From an uncultured Victivallales bacterium (lineage in GTDB: Bacteria > Verrucomicrobiota > Lentisphaeria > Victivallales > UBA1829): a DNA stretch of 61,757 nt. Shown here piece by piece: positions 33,576-42,570 of this stretch; within the stretch, counting starts at the first letter, position 1; each line of letters opens with the position of its first letter. The notes below the pieces were generated by a model. That model was not told where the DNA came from and did not search any database. It saw only the letters and a list, made by a program, of their open reading frames with translations. The translations under genes were made by a program, and so were the position numbers. Where the stretch lies: positions 1 to 61,757 of the forward strand of contig CAKUJH010000020.1 in the NCBI GenBank assembly GCA_934661375.1. Direction: 5' to 3'.

Positions 33576-34915
33576 CAGGGCGTTTTTCCTTTCTGCGGAT
33601 CGCAGAGTTCACCGACCGGCAGGTTGGCGGGCGGGGTGTCCAGCTGTTTCCGGATTTTTTCAAATGCCGCCAGATACGGCTGCGCATATTCATTGATGAA
33701 CGAATGCCTGCCGAGATTTTCCAGATCCCGGATCAGGCGTGCCGTCGTGATTTCTTCCGGCGGAATGGCGATCTGAAACAGATGAATCCCCGATGTGCCG
33801 GAGGCGGAACATTCCGAAATGATGCCCGTCCGGACCAGATCGAACAACAGGGCGCGGACAGTGCGGATCGGTATTTCCAGACGTGCGGAAAGAGTTTCAT
33901 CGGAAAGCTGTCCGCTGTGCTGCTTGAATGCTTCCGTCAGCAGTGCGGTGATTTCCATGCAGCAGACATACCGCTGGAGCTGGCTGAGTTCGCCGTCGAC
34001 CGGCAGCATTTCGTATTCCGACACGTTCTGGATGGCGAACGTGAGCTGCGCGCCGATGAGAATCAGAATCCAGCTCAGATTCAGCCAGATCAGGAACAGC
34101 GGCATGGCGGCGAAACTGCCGTAGATGGCATTGAATTTCGCCGTGGTGAACTGCGCGAAAATGTAGAAGGACTGCAATGCCGTGTAGGCAATCGCCGTAA
34201 TCAGACCGGAAACCGTTGCCGGACGCAGTCTTACTTTGGTGTTCGGAATGGCAATATAAATGAAGGAGAACACCAGCCAGGTGATGCACAGCGGAAGCAG
34301 TCCGTGGCTGAACCGGATCACGGCACCGCAGTATTCCCCGAACGGAAGCTGTCCCGCCAGCTGATCCACGTGAGCCGCCGCCACGACCATGCCGCTGCCT
34401 GCTGCCAGCAGCAGAATCGGGCAGATCATCAGTATGGCGGTATAGTCGGTGAATTTGCGGATGAAGGAACGTCCCCTCCGGACACCCCAGATATCGTTCA
34501 TGGCTTTTTCGATGCTGCTCATCAGTTTGACGGCGCTCCAAATCAGCAGCAGAACGCCGATCCCCGCTACCAGTCCGCCTTTGGTGTTCTGGAGCATGGA
34601 GTCGGAAAACGAAAGCAGTTTATCGGCAATCGCCGGATAATCCATGGTTGCTTCCCGTATTTTTTCATCCAGTATCTGTGCCAGTCCCAGCCCTTTGGCA
34701 ATGCCGAACACCAGTGCCAGCACCGGCACAATGGCAAACAGCGTGTAAAAAGTCAGCGAAGACGCCTTGACCGTGCATTGGTTCTGGATGAAACGCCGCG
34801 CCGTCAGCACGATTACCCGTGCGCACGTCAGCGGCAGACGAAGATAAAAGGGAAATTCCCTGCTTCGCATCATCCACAGTTTTTCATTGAAAAAATCAGT
34901 CAATTTCTTTATCAT
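33575..34915 (-). CDS. YihY/BrkB-family inner-membrane protein (UPF0761-like)
   Basis: 446 residues. The N-terminal part has about six hydrophobic segments; SSLTFYTLFAIVPVLALVFGIA, quoted in part as SSLTFYTLFAIVPVLAL, and GSFAAMPLFLIWLNLSWILIL are the family hallmarks. The C-terminal 130 residues are soluble and contain a winged-helix-like pattern. Its function is not established; BrkB was linked to serum resistance. The long frame upstream to 36469 is antisense to the plus-strand genes, so I start at MIKKL after AAAAAGGATC. It is in an operon with the downstream RNB gene. Confidence 0.78.
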   Translation of the reverse strand: MIKKLTDFFNEKLWMMRSREFPFYLRLPLTCARVIVLTARRFIQNQCTVKASSLTFYTLFAIVPVLALVFGIAKGLGLAQILDEKIREATMDYPAIADKLLSFSDSMLQNTKGGLVAGIGVLLLIWSAVKLMSSIEKAMNDIWGVRRGRSFIRKFTDYTAILMICPILLLAAGSGMVVAAAHVDQLAGQLPFGEYCGAVIRFSHGLLPLCITWLVFSFIYIAIPNTKVRLRPATVSGLITAIAYTALQSFYIFAQFTTAKFNAIYGSFAAMPLFLIWLNLSWILILIGAQLTFAIQNVSEYEMLPVDGELSQLQRYVCCMEITALLTEAFKQHSGQLSDETLSARLEIPIRTVRALLFDLVRTGIISECSASGTSGIHLFQIAIPPEEITTARLIRDLENLGRHSFINEYAQPYLAAFEKIRKQLDTPPANLPVGELCDPQKGKTP

Positions 34916-35074
34916 GATCCTTTTTCCTGTCATAAGATTCCGGTATGCTACTGTACACCTTTTTTTCTGCGATTCAAATGTCAACGGACAGATTTTTTGC
35001 GTAAAATGAGCGTCAATGCCGCGGTTGTGCAGTTTTTTTTCGGGCGAAGCCGCACGGCGTCCGGCATATTCCGT

Positions 35075-35103
35075 TTGATTTTTTCCCCCGCCGGCGTTAT
35101 AGT
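35075..35103 (+). promoter_or_regulatory. Promoter of the TadE-like to mlaD genes
   Basis: TTGATT (35075-35080), 17 bases, TATAGT (35098-35103). Transcription would begin about 35110, 13 bases before the first ATG. Confidence 0.45.
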
Positions 35104-35122
35104 ACAGGAAGAAGGTGGTGAA

Positions 35123-35671
35123 ATGAAAAGCAGAAAAACAGAACGCGGACAGGCAATCGGAGAACTGGCAGTCGGACTGCTGGGGCTGTGTTTCGTCATG
35201 GTCGGTGTTCTGGCAATGGCCATGCTCGGCATGACCGGCATACGCAATGCGGTTGAAGCGCGGACACAGGCGGAAGAGTACAGTATTTCCGGCAATCAGA
35301 CCGGCAATGTACAGCACATCACCGACTGGACTGATCCCGACGGTCTGCCGTTCACTGCCGATGATACTCCGCGCACTGCGGCATTTCCGAATGCCGTAAC
35401 CTTTACCGGAGAGCTTGCGGACAACACCGGAAATTTCCGGACGGCATATCTGGCGAAAACGTCCTATGCGGACCATGCTTTTGAATCGAAATATGTGGAA
35501 TCGAATCTGTTCCTTTCTGCGGCGCGGCTCACCATGTCGGAAAAAATTGTTTCCGATCCGCTGTCGCGCTACCGTCATTTCGATGCCGCCCGGATTCTGC
35601 GGGCGTTCGGTATGCCGTATTCCTTCACCATACGCGACCGGATTTGTATGCCGGTCAATGAACCGGATTGA
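35123..35671 (+). CDS. TadE-like membrane-anchored protein
   Basis: 182 residues; one transmembrane segment near residues 14-38 (ELAVGLLGLCFVMVGVLAMA) after the ERGQAIGE sequence. ERGQA-x-x-E before a membrane helix is the pattern of TadE/TadG pseudopilins. The rest is soluble, with conserved-looking aromatic residues, and I see no further domain. GAAGGTGG precedes the ATG. No other tad gene is present in the window. It begins the operon with the heptose adenylyltransferase 12 bases downstream. Confidence 0.55.
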   Translation: MKSRKTERGQAIGELAVGLLGLCFVMVGVLAMAMLGMTGIRNAVEARTQAEEYSISGNQTGNVQHITDWTDPDGLPFTADDTPRTAAFPNAVTFTGELADNTGNFRTAYLAKTSYADHAFESKYVESNLFLSAARLTMSEKIVSDPLSRYRHFDAARILRAFGMPYSFTIRDRICMPVNEPD

Positions 35672-35683
35672 AAAGAGGTTTTC

Positions 35684-36196
35684 ATGAACAGTATTGTTTC
35701 TCCCGAATCCAAAATTTTTTCTTCGCTGGCGGAGGCTGTCCGCTGGCGGGAAAAACTCCGTGCCGAAGGCCGCCGTCTGGCGGTAACCAACGGCTGTTTC
35801 GATATTCTTCACCGCGGTCATGCCGAATATCTGCTCGCCGCCCGGCGTCTGGGGGATGCTCTGCTGGTGCTGCTCAATTCCGATTCCTCGGTCCGCGCAC
35901 TCAAAGGTCCGGACCGTCCGGTGAACAATGCGTATGACCGGGCATATCTGCTGGCTTCTCTGGCGTGTGTGGACGGCGTTCTGGTTTTTGACGGTTCGCG
36001 CTGCTGTGCCGAACTGGACGCCCTGGCAGCCGATGCGTATGCCAAGGGCGGTGATTACACCCTGGAAACTTTGGATTCCTCGGAACGCGAAGCTCTGCTC
36101 AAACATGGAACGGAAGTTCATTTCATTTCTTTTGTTCCCGGACACTCCACTACGCTGGTGCTTCAGAAAGCGGGAAAGATCCGTCCGGCGCGTTGA
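35684..36196 (+). CDS. hldE: D-glycero-beta-D-manno-heptose 1-phosphate adenylyltransferase
   Basis: 170 residues, equivalent to the C-terminal half of HldE (also called RfaE domain II or HldC). TNGCFDILHRGHAEYL contains the HxGH nucleotidyltransferase motif (43-46); VLLNSDSSVRALKGPDRPVN and the YAKGGDYT region near 120-130 are typical. It makes ADP-heptose for the lipopolysaccharide core. The kinase half is not here. AAGAGG precedes the start. It links this operon to the outer membrane. Confidence 0.9.
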   Translation: MNSIVSPESKIFSSLAEAVRWREKLRAEGRRLAVTNGCFDILHRGHAEYLLAARRLGDALLVLLNSDSSVRALKGPDRPVNNAYDRAYLLASLACVDGVLVFDGSRCCAELDALAADAYAKGGDYTLETLDSSEREALLKHGTEVHFISFVPGHSTTLVLQKAGKIRPAR

Positions 36197-36206
36197 GGTG
36201 TTTCTG

Positions 36207-37592
36207 ATGAGGATATTGCCGCTGCTGTTTCTGCTGAGTCTGCCGCTTGCCGCCGAAGTGGTGATGCCGCCGTTCATAACCTGTACGGAATACGGCAATC
36301 CTGTTACCGGCAGACAGTTTGAACTGCGGGTCCTGGGACCTCTCTTCGAATTGTTCGACGACGGCAAAGCGGAGTTGTCCGTTTCGGTGCGTCCGCTGTT
36401 CGGGTTCAAGAAATCGGAGCGGGAATCGGGCATGGAAGCAGTCTGGCCGCTTGCCGCCACCCGGAGCAAACCTTCTGGTGATGTATTCTGGGTATTCCCG
36501 TATTTCCGTTATACCGGACCCGATCAGCGCGGCAGCGGAAATTTTGTCGCCCCGCTGTGTTACTGGGCGCACCGTGCCGACGGCTCATGGGACTGGCTGG
36601 CATTTCCGTTCGCCGGGGATGTCAATGAACTTTTCAGCCTGGGCCATACCCGTTTTCTGCTGTTCCCTCTGCTGCTGGAGACACGGAAAAACGGCATGGA
36701 CACCCGCAGTGTCCTATGGCCGCTGTTCAGCCGTTCCTCCGGACGGAACGAGGAAAAGCTCCGGCTGCTGCCGTTTTATGCTTCGCGCCGGATTGACGGA
36801 CTCCGCTGGAATCAGGCATGGCTCTGGCCGCTGCTGACAACCGCGCATTCATTGTCGCCGAATATGCCGGGATATGCGTTCTTTTCTTTTCCGCTGGGCG
36901 GATACGAACAGTGGGGAAAATTTTCCGGGCGAAGTGTTTTCTGGCCGTTCTTTACCTGGAAATCTCATGCGGATTCCTCTTTTTCCGTGAATGCTCCCTG
37001 GCCGTTTTTCCGGTACGGACGCGGCGTGCATGGGGAATCTGTGCTGTATTTCTGGCCGTTATGGGGACGTTCCGTTTCCGCGGCTGCGCATTTCTCTTTC
37101 TGGCTGTGGCCGGTCGGCTGGTATTCGGAAAGCCGGACGTCGCAGACGGTCAGAACCTGGCAGTGTGTTCTTCCTTTATATTGGAGTATGAAAAGCCGCG
37201 ACAGCAAATCCGGAAAAGACCTCAGCCGCTGGCATCATGTCTGGCCATTGGTTTCCGTGGTGTCGGAAAACGGACGCGAGACTGTCCGGGTGCCGGACCT
37301 GATGCCGCTGAAACGCGTGGGCGCGCTGGAACGGAATTATGCGCCGCTCTGGACTCTGTTTCAATTGGACAGCGGGGAAGATGGATACAGTTTTGATTTC
37401 CTGTGGGGCATGTTCGGCTGGATGAACAGCAGAGACCGTTCCCGTCTTACTGTCGGGCCGTTTTATACGCGGTATGTGGACCGGGAAAAGGATTTTTCGG
37501 AAAGTCAGGTGTTTTTCGGCATGGTCAGAACGCGGACTTCTCCCAAAAAAAATACCTGTACGCTGTTTTATGTCTTTGATTTTTCATTCTGA
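36207..37592 (+). CDS. Exported W-P repeat protein, unknown function
   Basis: 461 residues starting with a signal peptide (MRILPLLFLLSLPLAAEV). The rest contains about 18 copies of a short motif, aromatic-Pro-hydrophobic-aromatic, in the forms WPLF, WPFF, FPLL, LPFY and APLW, spaced about 20-25 residues apart with charged or Gly linkers. This suggests a beta-rich repeat or barrel at the outer membrane. The start is the ATG at 36207 (MRILPLL), because the frame upstream is antisense or shifted relative to the heptose gene. It lies between hldE and mlaE, 11 and 37 bases away. I do not recognise the family. Confidence 0.65.
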   Translation: MRILPLLFLLSLPLAAEVVMPPFITCTEYGNPVTGRQFELRVLGPLFELFDDGKAELSVSVRPLFGFKKSERESGMEAVWPLAATRSKPSGDVFWVFPYFRYTGPDQRGSGNFVAPLCYWAHRADGSWDWLAFPFAGDVNELFSLGHTRFLLFPLLLETRKNGMDTRSVLWPLFSRSSGRNEEKLRLLPFYASRRIDGLRWNQAWLWPLLTTAHSLSPNMPGYAFFSFPLGGYEQWGKFSGRSVFWPFFTWKSHADSSFSVNAPWPFFRYGRGVHGESVLYFWPLWGRSVSAAAHFSFWLWPVGWYSESRTSQTVRTWQCVLPLYWSMKSRDSKSGKDLSRWHHVWPLVSVVSENGRETVRVPDLMPLKRVGALERNYAPLWTLFQLDSGEDGYSFDFLWGMFGWMNSRDRSRLTVGPFYTRYVDREKDFSESQVFFGMVRTRTSPKKNTCTLFYVFDFSF

Positions 37593-37628
37593 TGTGATAT
37601 GTTGCTGTCATAAGGAGAAAAAACGGTA

Positions 37629-38411
37629 ATGCGCGGCAAACTGAAAAAACAGATTTATGCTTTCGGCTGGGAAGTGATTCAGTTCATATTGTCGGTCGGC
37701 GGCGGAACGCGGATGGTTTTCGAAGCGTTCAGACATCTGCCGTCTCAATGGAAAAACCGCCGGGAAGTGATCCGGCAGATGATGATCTGCGGAGTGAAGA
37801 GTTTCGGCGTTACTTCGGTGGTCGCTTTGTTTACCGGCATGATTCTGGCATTGCAGGCGGGGCTGATTCTGAAAAGCTACGGACAGGAGATGCGTGTGGG
37901 GTTTCTGGTGGCACAGACGATGTTCCGTGAAATGGGACCGTTCATGACGGCTCTGATTCTGGCGGCGAGTGTCGGTTCCGGCATGGCGGCTCTGCTCGGC
38001 ACCATGAAAGTTTCACAGGAACTGGCGGCCCTGGAAGTGATGTCGATAGACCCCGTCCGTTTTCTGGTGACGCCGCGGCTGCTGGCGATGATGGTGATGT
38101 GTCCGGTGCTGACCTGCTACACGGATCTGATCGGGATTCTGGGCGGCGGCATGGTGGCATATACGCAGCTGGAAGTCGGCTGGACGGTCTATTTCGAAAA
38201 TGTGCGGTTCATGCTTTATGAAAAGGAACTCTGGGTTGGGATCTGCAAGGCATGGGCGTTTTCCGTGCTGATTGTCGGCATCAGCTGCTGGCTGGGAATG
38301 AATGCCAGAGACGGAGCAGTCGGCGTGGGGCTGGCAACCAAACGTTCCGTGGTGATCAATTTTCTTACGATTCTGATTGTCGGATACATGATAACGAGGC
38401 TGTTTTACTGA
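37629..38411 (+). CDS. mlaE: MlaE-family ABC transporter permease
   Basis: 260 residues with five hydrophobic segments. FREMGPFMTALILAASVGSGMAA and TMKVSQELAALEVMSIDPVRF are the conserved MlaE (DUF140) stretches that couple to the ATPase. With MlaF and MlaD it would move phospholipids between inner and outer membranes. AAGGAG precedes the ATG. The stop overlaps the mlaF start by 1 base (TGATG). Confidence 0.95.
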   Translation: MRGKLKKQIYAFGWEVIQFILSVGGGTRMVFEAFRHLPSQWKNRREVIRQMMICGVKSFGVTSVVALFTGMILALQAGLILKSYGQEMRVGFLVAQTMFREMGPFMTALILAASVGSGMAALLGTMKVSQELAALEVMSIDPVRFLVTPRLLAMMVMCPVLTCYTDLIGILGGGMVAYTQLEVGWTVYFENVRFMLYEKELWVGICKAWAFSVLIVGISCWLGMNARDGAVGVGLATKRSVVINFLTILIVGYMITRLFY

Positions 38412-39166
38412 TGATGATCGAACTGAAAAATGTCTGTAAGACTCTGGGGCGGCGTCCCGTCCTGCGGGGGGTGAATCTGTCGGTGAACGCGGGGGAGACG
38501 ATGATGATTGTCGGACCTTCCGGTACCGGCAAATCTGTTACGCTGTCCCATATCATCGGGCTGATGCGTCCGGATTCCGGCACGGTGCTGGTGGACGGAA
38601 TGAACGTCGGGGAACTTGACCGCCGCGGACTGGAAAAATTCCGGACGCGGATCGGGATGCTGTTTCAGGGCGGTGCGCTTCTGAACTGGCTGAATATTTA
38701 TGACAATGTTGCGCTGCCGCTCCGGGAACGGACCAGTCTTTCCGAAGAACAGATACGCGAGCGGGTCAATCCCATGCTGGAGCTGCTGGAACTGCGGGGC
38801 GCCGCCGCCAAAATGCCTTCGGAGATATCCGGCGGCATGGTCAAACGCGCCGGACTGGCGCGCGCCGTGGTCTGTGAACCGAAAATCATGCTGTATGATG
38901 AGCCGACATCCGGTCTGGATCCTGTCATGTCCCGCCGGATTGACTCGCTGATTGATTCCATGAAACACAAATACCGCATGACCTCCGTGGTGGTTACGCA
39001 CGATCTGGTCAGTGCTCTGAATATCGGCGACCGCATTGCCATGATCGCCGAAGGCCGCATCATTGAATGCGGCACCCCGGAAATGTTTATGAACAGCCCG
39101 CATCCGCTGGTCCGCGAATTTATCCGCGCCCAGTTCCATGCCGGCAGAAAGAAGGTTTTCCCATGA
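38411..39166 (+). CDS. mlaF: MlaF-family ABC transporter ATP-binding protein
   Basis: 251 residues. Walker A GPSGTGKS (about 35-42), the Q-loop FQGGAL, the signature ISGGMVKRAGLAR and Walker B KIMLYDEPTSGLDP followed by the H-loop VTHD are all intact. It powers the MlaE permease. MM at the start leaves two possible ATGs three bases apart. It ends ATGA with the mlaD start. Confidence 0.96.
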   Translation: MMIELKNVCKTLGRRPVLRGVNLSVNAGETMMIVGPSGTGKSVTLSHIIGLMRPDSGTVLVDGMNVGELDRRGLEKFRTRIGMLFQGGALLNWLNIYDNVALPLRERTSLSEEQIRERVNPMLELLELRGAAAKMPSEISGGMVKRAGLARAVVCEPKIMLYDEPTSGLDPVMSRRIDSLIDSMKHKYRMTSVVVTHDLVSALNIGDRIAMIAEGRIIECGTPEMFMNSPHPLVREFIRAQFHAGRKKVFP

Positions 39167-40242
39167 ATACTGTTTCTCCGCGCCGCAGCATCCTGCGTTC
39201 CCCTGAATTCCTGATCGGCTTATTCTGTCTGGGAGCTCTGATTATCCTTTTTTATTTCACCGTGCTGATCCGCGGCAAGGATATTCTGGACACCCGGAAA
39301 TATTTTTATCTCTCTGCATCTTTTCCGCACGCCAGCACACTGGCGGTCAATGATAAGGTGAAAGTTCTCGGCGTGGATATGGGGACGGTGGAGTCGGTGG
39401 AACTCGGAGAAGGAAATTCTTCCATCATTGTGAAAATGAAACTGCGGAAACACATTCCCGTTTACGAGGGATATTCCATCAGCATCCAGAGTTCCTCCGT
39501 GTTCGGCGGGGCATATGTCAACATCAATCCCGGACCAGCCGTCGAGGAACTGCGTCTGCCGGACAATTCCATGTTCAAGGGACTGCATCCGATTGACTTG
39601 ACCCGTGAGGCTTCCGAATTGATTGCCGCGTTCCGCGAGGATGAAAAATATTTCCGCGAATTCATTATTCAGGGCGGCATACTGGACAAAATCAAGGATG
39701 CACTTTCCCGCATTGAGGAAAACGCCCGCAATCTGAACGACATCTGCGCGGAAATCAAAGCCGGCAAAGGAACTCTGGGGAAACTTTTCACCGACCCCTC
39801 GTTTTACGACAACGCACAGAACGCCTTTCATTCCATGGCTTCTTTTTCCCGGCGGTTTGACGCCATCCTGACAGATGTCGAAAACGGCAAGGGGGCATTC
39901 GGCTTCCTGCTGCGGGATGAAAATGCCGCGGAGGATCTCCGCTCGTTCATCGTCAATATGAACAGCCTGGCAAAACGTCTGAATCAGGATCAGAGCACGT
40001 TTGTGCGTCTGCTGGCGGACAACGGTGAATTTTTTGAGAATCTCAATTCCGCACTGAAGAATATGGATCGCATCACGTCACTGATGAACAGCGGAAAGGG
40101 AACGCTGGGACAACTGCTGCAGAATGATGAGCTGTATGTGGAGATGACCGCGGCGGTTCGGGAATTGCGCACGGCGGTCAACGATTTCCGCGAAATGGCG
40201 CCGGTGGCAACCTTCGGGAGTGTTCTGCTGGGCGCATTCTGA
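39163..40242 (+). CDS. mlaD: MlaD/MCE-family substrate-binding protein
   Basis: 359 residues with a transmembrane anchor near 18-40 and an MCE domain (about 45-150; VNDKVKVLGVDMGTVESVELG). The long C-terminal part is helical and repeats GKGTLGKLF, GKGAFGFLL and GKGTLGQLL three times, as in long MCE proteins where these helices form a tunnel. E. coli MlaD is only 183 residues. It would bind and relay lipids in the periplasm. The gene converges with the PBP2 gene, 10 bases apart, without a clear terminator. Confidence 0.93.
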   Translation: MNTVSPRRSILRSPEFLIGLFCLGALIILFYFTVLIRGKDILDTRKYFYLSASFPHASTLAVNDKVKVLGVDMGTVESVELGEGNSSIIVKMKLRKHIPVYEGYSISIQSSSVFGGAYVNINPGPAVEELRLPDNSMFKGLHPIDLTREASELIAAFREDEKYFREFIIQGGILDKIKDALSRIEENARNLNDICAEIKAGKGTLGKLFTDPSFYDNAQNAFHSMASFSRRFDAILTDVENGKGAFGFLLRDENAAEDLRSFIVNMNSLAKRLNQDQSTFVRLLADNGEFFENLNSALKNMDRITSLMNSGKGTLGQLLQNDELYVEMTAAVRELRTAVNDFREMAPVATFGSVLLGAF

Positions 40243-40252
40243 CCGGAACGGA

Positions 40253-42061
40253 TTATTCCTCTGCCGGATGCAGTTCCGCCGCTTTCCGGAACATGGCAGC
40301 CGCCAGCGGGGCGGCGGTTTTGTTGCCCGCTTCTCCGTTGAGAACCAGTACACAGCAGGCAAGCTGGCGTCCCGACGGCATTCCGGCAAAACCGATGAAC
40401 CAGGTGTTCTTGGTCCGATTGCTGCGAGAACCGACTTCCGCCGTTCCGGTTTTGCCGTAGACTTTCAGTCCTTCGACCTGGGCATTGCGTCCGCCGCCGC
40501 CGGGTTCATTGACGGCTTCGAACATGCCTTCCCGGATGATGGAGAGATGAGCCGGCGAGGCGTTCAGTTTGCCTCTGAGTTCCGGGCGCTGAACGGAACG
40601 GGTTCGCGTTACCGGATTGTAAATGCTCTGAACCAGCCGCGGTTTCCAGAGCAGTCCGCCGTTGGCGAACGCCGCCGCATAAGAAACTGCCTGAACGGGC
40701 GACACCAGAATTTTGCCTTGTCCGATGGAAATCAGAGCCGTGTCATAGACAGTCCAGCGTTTCCAGCGTTTGCGGTCGGGGCGCAGACCCGCGGATTCGG
40801 GCAGTCCGATTCCGGTTTTTTCTCCGATCCCGGCGGACTGCAGCAGCGGAGCCAGCCGTTCGACTCCGATTTTCAGCCCGTTTTCGATGAAATAATCATT
40901 GCAGGATACTTTGATGGCGCGAACCATGTCCACGGAACCATGTCCGCCGGACCGCCATGCCCAGCAGCGGATTCGGGACGAATCGCTGAACCGGGTTGCT
41001 CCGTCGCACTGGATGATCTGATCCGGGGAAACTCCGTTTTCCAGCAGGGCGAGGGCGATCAGCGGTTTGATGACAGAACCGGGCATGTATGCTCCTTGCA
41101 GAGCCTTGTTGACGAACGGAGAGCCGTTCTGATTCAGCAGTTCTGTATACCGCCGGCTGGTGATGCGCGGAATGAAATCATTCAGATTGAAGCCCGGCGC
41201 GGATGCCAGCGTCAGCAGAGAGCCGTTTTCCACATCCATCATCACAATAGCACCGACTTTGCCTTGCAGCAGTTTTTCCGCCGTGGACTGAAGCCGGGTG
41301 TCCAGGGTCAGAACCAGATCTTCCGCCGGTTCCGCCGCCTGCGGTTCTCCCACGGTTTCATGCACAAAACCGCGGTGATTGACGACAACCAGTTTTTTGC
41401 CCGGACTGCCGCGCAGCTGCCGGTCATAAAGTTTTTCCAGTCCGGATTTTCCGGCGGCGTCCGGAAGATAGTAAGAGTAATCGCCGAGGTCTTCCGCCGT
41501 GCTGAGATCCTGCGGTCCGGTATAGCCCAGCACTCCGGATGCCAGCGAACCGTACGGATACCAGCGGACGGGTCTTGCCGCCAGTTCCAGACCCTGAATC
41601 TGCGGCGTCATTTCCGCCAGACGCGCCAGAGACGCCATGTCCAGATCGGTGAACACCGCCATGGGTATCGCCGGATAACGTCTCAACTGATTTTCAATGT
41701 TGCGCGGCGTTACTCCACTGGTTTTATGAATGGTGTTTTCCGCCCGTTTCACTTCATCGAGAATGCGGTTGACCGATTCCCGGCGGACGCCGGTCAGGTG
41801 CATTTCAGACAGATGGAACAGTGCTTCAAAGGACGGGCGGTTTCCCGCCAGCAGTTTGCCGTCGGCGGAAAAGATGCGTCCGCGCAATGCCGGAATGCGG
41901 ATGTTGCGGGCATATTGCCGGGTGGACTTTTCATCAAATTCACGTCCGGACAGCACCTGCACTTTCCACAGCCGGATGACGATCAGGGTCAGCAGCATCA
42001 CTACGATGAATGCCAGGGTCAGAATCCGGTACAGAATCTGATTGTCGCTGTTTTCATTCAT
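40253..42061 (-). CDS. mrdA: Penicillin-binding protein 2
   Basis: 602 residues. A transmembrane helix (about 13-35), the PBP dimerisation domain and the transpeptidase domain follow in order. The active site is complete: Ser329 and Lys332 in GSVIK, SCNDYF, and KTGTAEVG. It cross-links peptidoglycan during cell elongation. It starts in ATGA overlap with mreD, forming the elongasome operon with mreC and mreD; rodA and mreB are absent here. Confidence 0.95.
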   Translation of the reverse strand: MNENSDNQILYRILTLAFIVVMLLTLIVIRLWKVQVLSGREFDEKSTRQYARNIRIPALRGRIFSADGKLLAGNRPSFEALFHLSEMHLTGVRRESVNRILDEVKRAENTIHKTSGVTPRNIENQLRRYPAIPMAVFTDLDMASLARLAEMTPQIQGLELAARPVRWYPYGSLASGVLGYTGPQDLSTAEDLGDYSYYLPDAAGKSGLEKLYDRQLRGSPGKKLVVVNHRGFVHETVGEPQAAEPAEDLVLTLDTRLQSTAEKLLQGKVGAIVMMDVENGSLLTLASAPGFNLNDFIPRITSRRYTELLNQNGSPFVNKALQGAYMPGSVIKPLIALALLENGVSPDQIIQCDGATRFSDSSRIRCWAWRSGGHGSVDMVRAIKVSCNDYFIENGLKIGVERLAPLLQSAGIGEKTGIGLPESAGLRPDRKRWKRWTVYDTALISIGQGKILVSPVQAVSYAAAFANGGLLWKPRLVQSIYNPVTRTRSVQRPELRGKLNASPAHLSIIREGMFEAVNEPGGGGRNAQVEGLKVYGKTGTAEVGSRSNRTKNTWFIGFAGMPSGRQLACCVLVLNGEAGNKTAAPLAAAMFRKAAELHPAEE

Positions 42062-42570
42062 AGCATTTTCCTTTTCATTTTGGCGTCGGTGTAGAGCGGC
42101 AGAGCCAGTTTCTCATTCAGCATGTCCAGCAGAAAAATCATGACCGGCAGCCAGATGCCGCTGATGACGGCAGTCGGAAACATTCCCGGAAACTGTTCCA
42201 GCAGGACGTGCCAGCGGTTCTGGGCAAAAAACAGTACAGAGGGAACCCAGACCAGAAACGGAATCGCCAAACCCGGCAGAAAATTCAGCAGGATGGATTC
42301 CGATTCCACTTTGTTCAGCCAGAATGAAGCCATCCAGGCAATGAACGCGAAAATCAGCAGCGACCACGGATGCGATGCGCCTGTCCCGATGAAATCCAGT
42401 GTCAGCGCCCCCAGACAGGCGCACAGGATCCCGCGTCCGGTGCCGAACGCCGTGGCGGTATAAAATATGAACAGCGCACAGAACGGGAAAATCAGCCCGA
42501 AACTCCGCAGCAGCAGTTCCGCCGTGCAGAAAATTCCGGTCAGCAGGACAATGTAAACATAAGCCGTCAT
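42058..42570 (-). CDS. mreD: Rod shape-determining protein MreD
   Basis: 170 residues with about five hydrophobic segments, starting MTAYVYIVLLTGIFCTAELL. MreD sequences are poorly conserved; the call rests on size, topology and position between mreC and PBP2. It overlaps both genes by 4 bases. It would link MreC and PBP2 in the elongasome. Confidence 0.75.
   Translation of the reverse strand: MTAYVYIVLLTGIFCTAELLLRSFGLIFPFCALFIFYTATAFGTGRGILCACLGALTLDFIGTGASHPWSLLIFAFIAWMASFWLNKVESESILLNFLPGLAIPFLVWVPSVLFFAQNRWHVLLEQFPGMFPTAVISGIWLPVMIFLLDMLNEKLALPLYTDAKMKRKML

Noticed and set aside
33308..35122. A plus-strand frame running into the TadE-like gene
   Set aside because: It is antisense to the YihY-family and RNB genes; only the last 182 codons, after a promoter and ribosome-binding site, look real.
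34916..36469. The upstream continuation of the YihY-family frame on the minus strand
   Set aside because: It runs antisense through the TadE-like and heptose genes and shows no domain; the family N-terminus fits the start at 34915.
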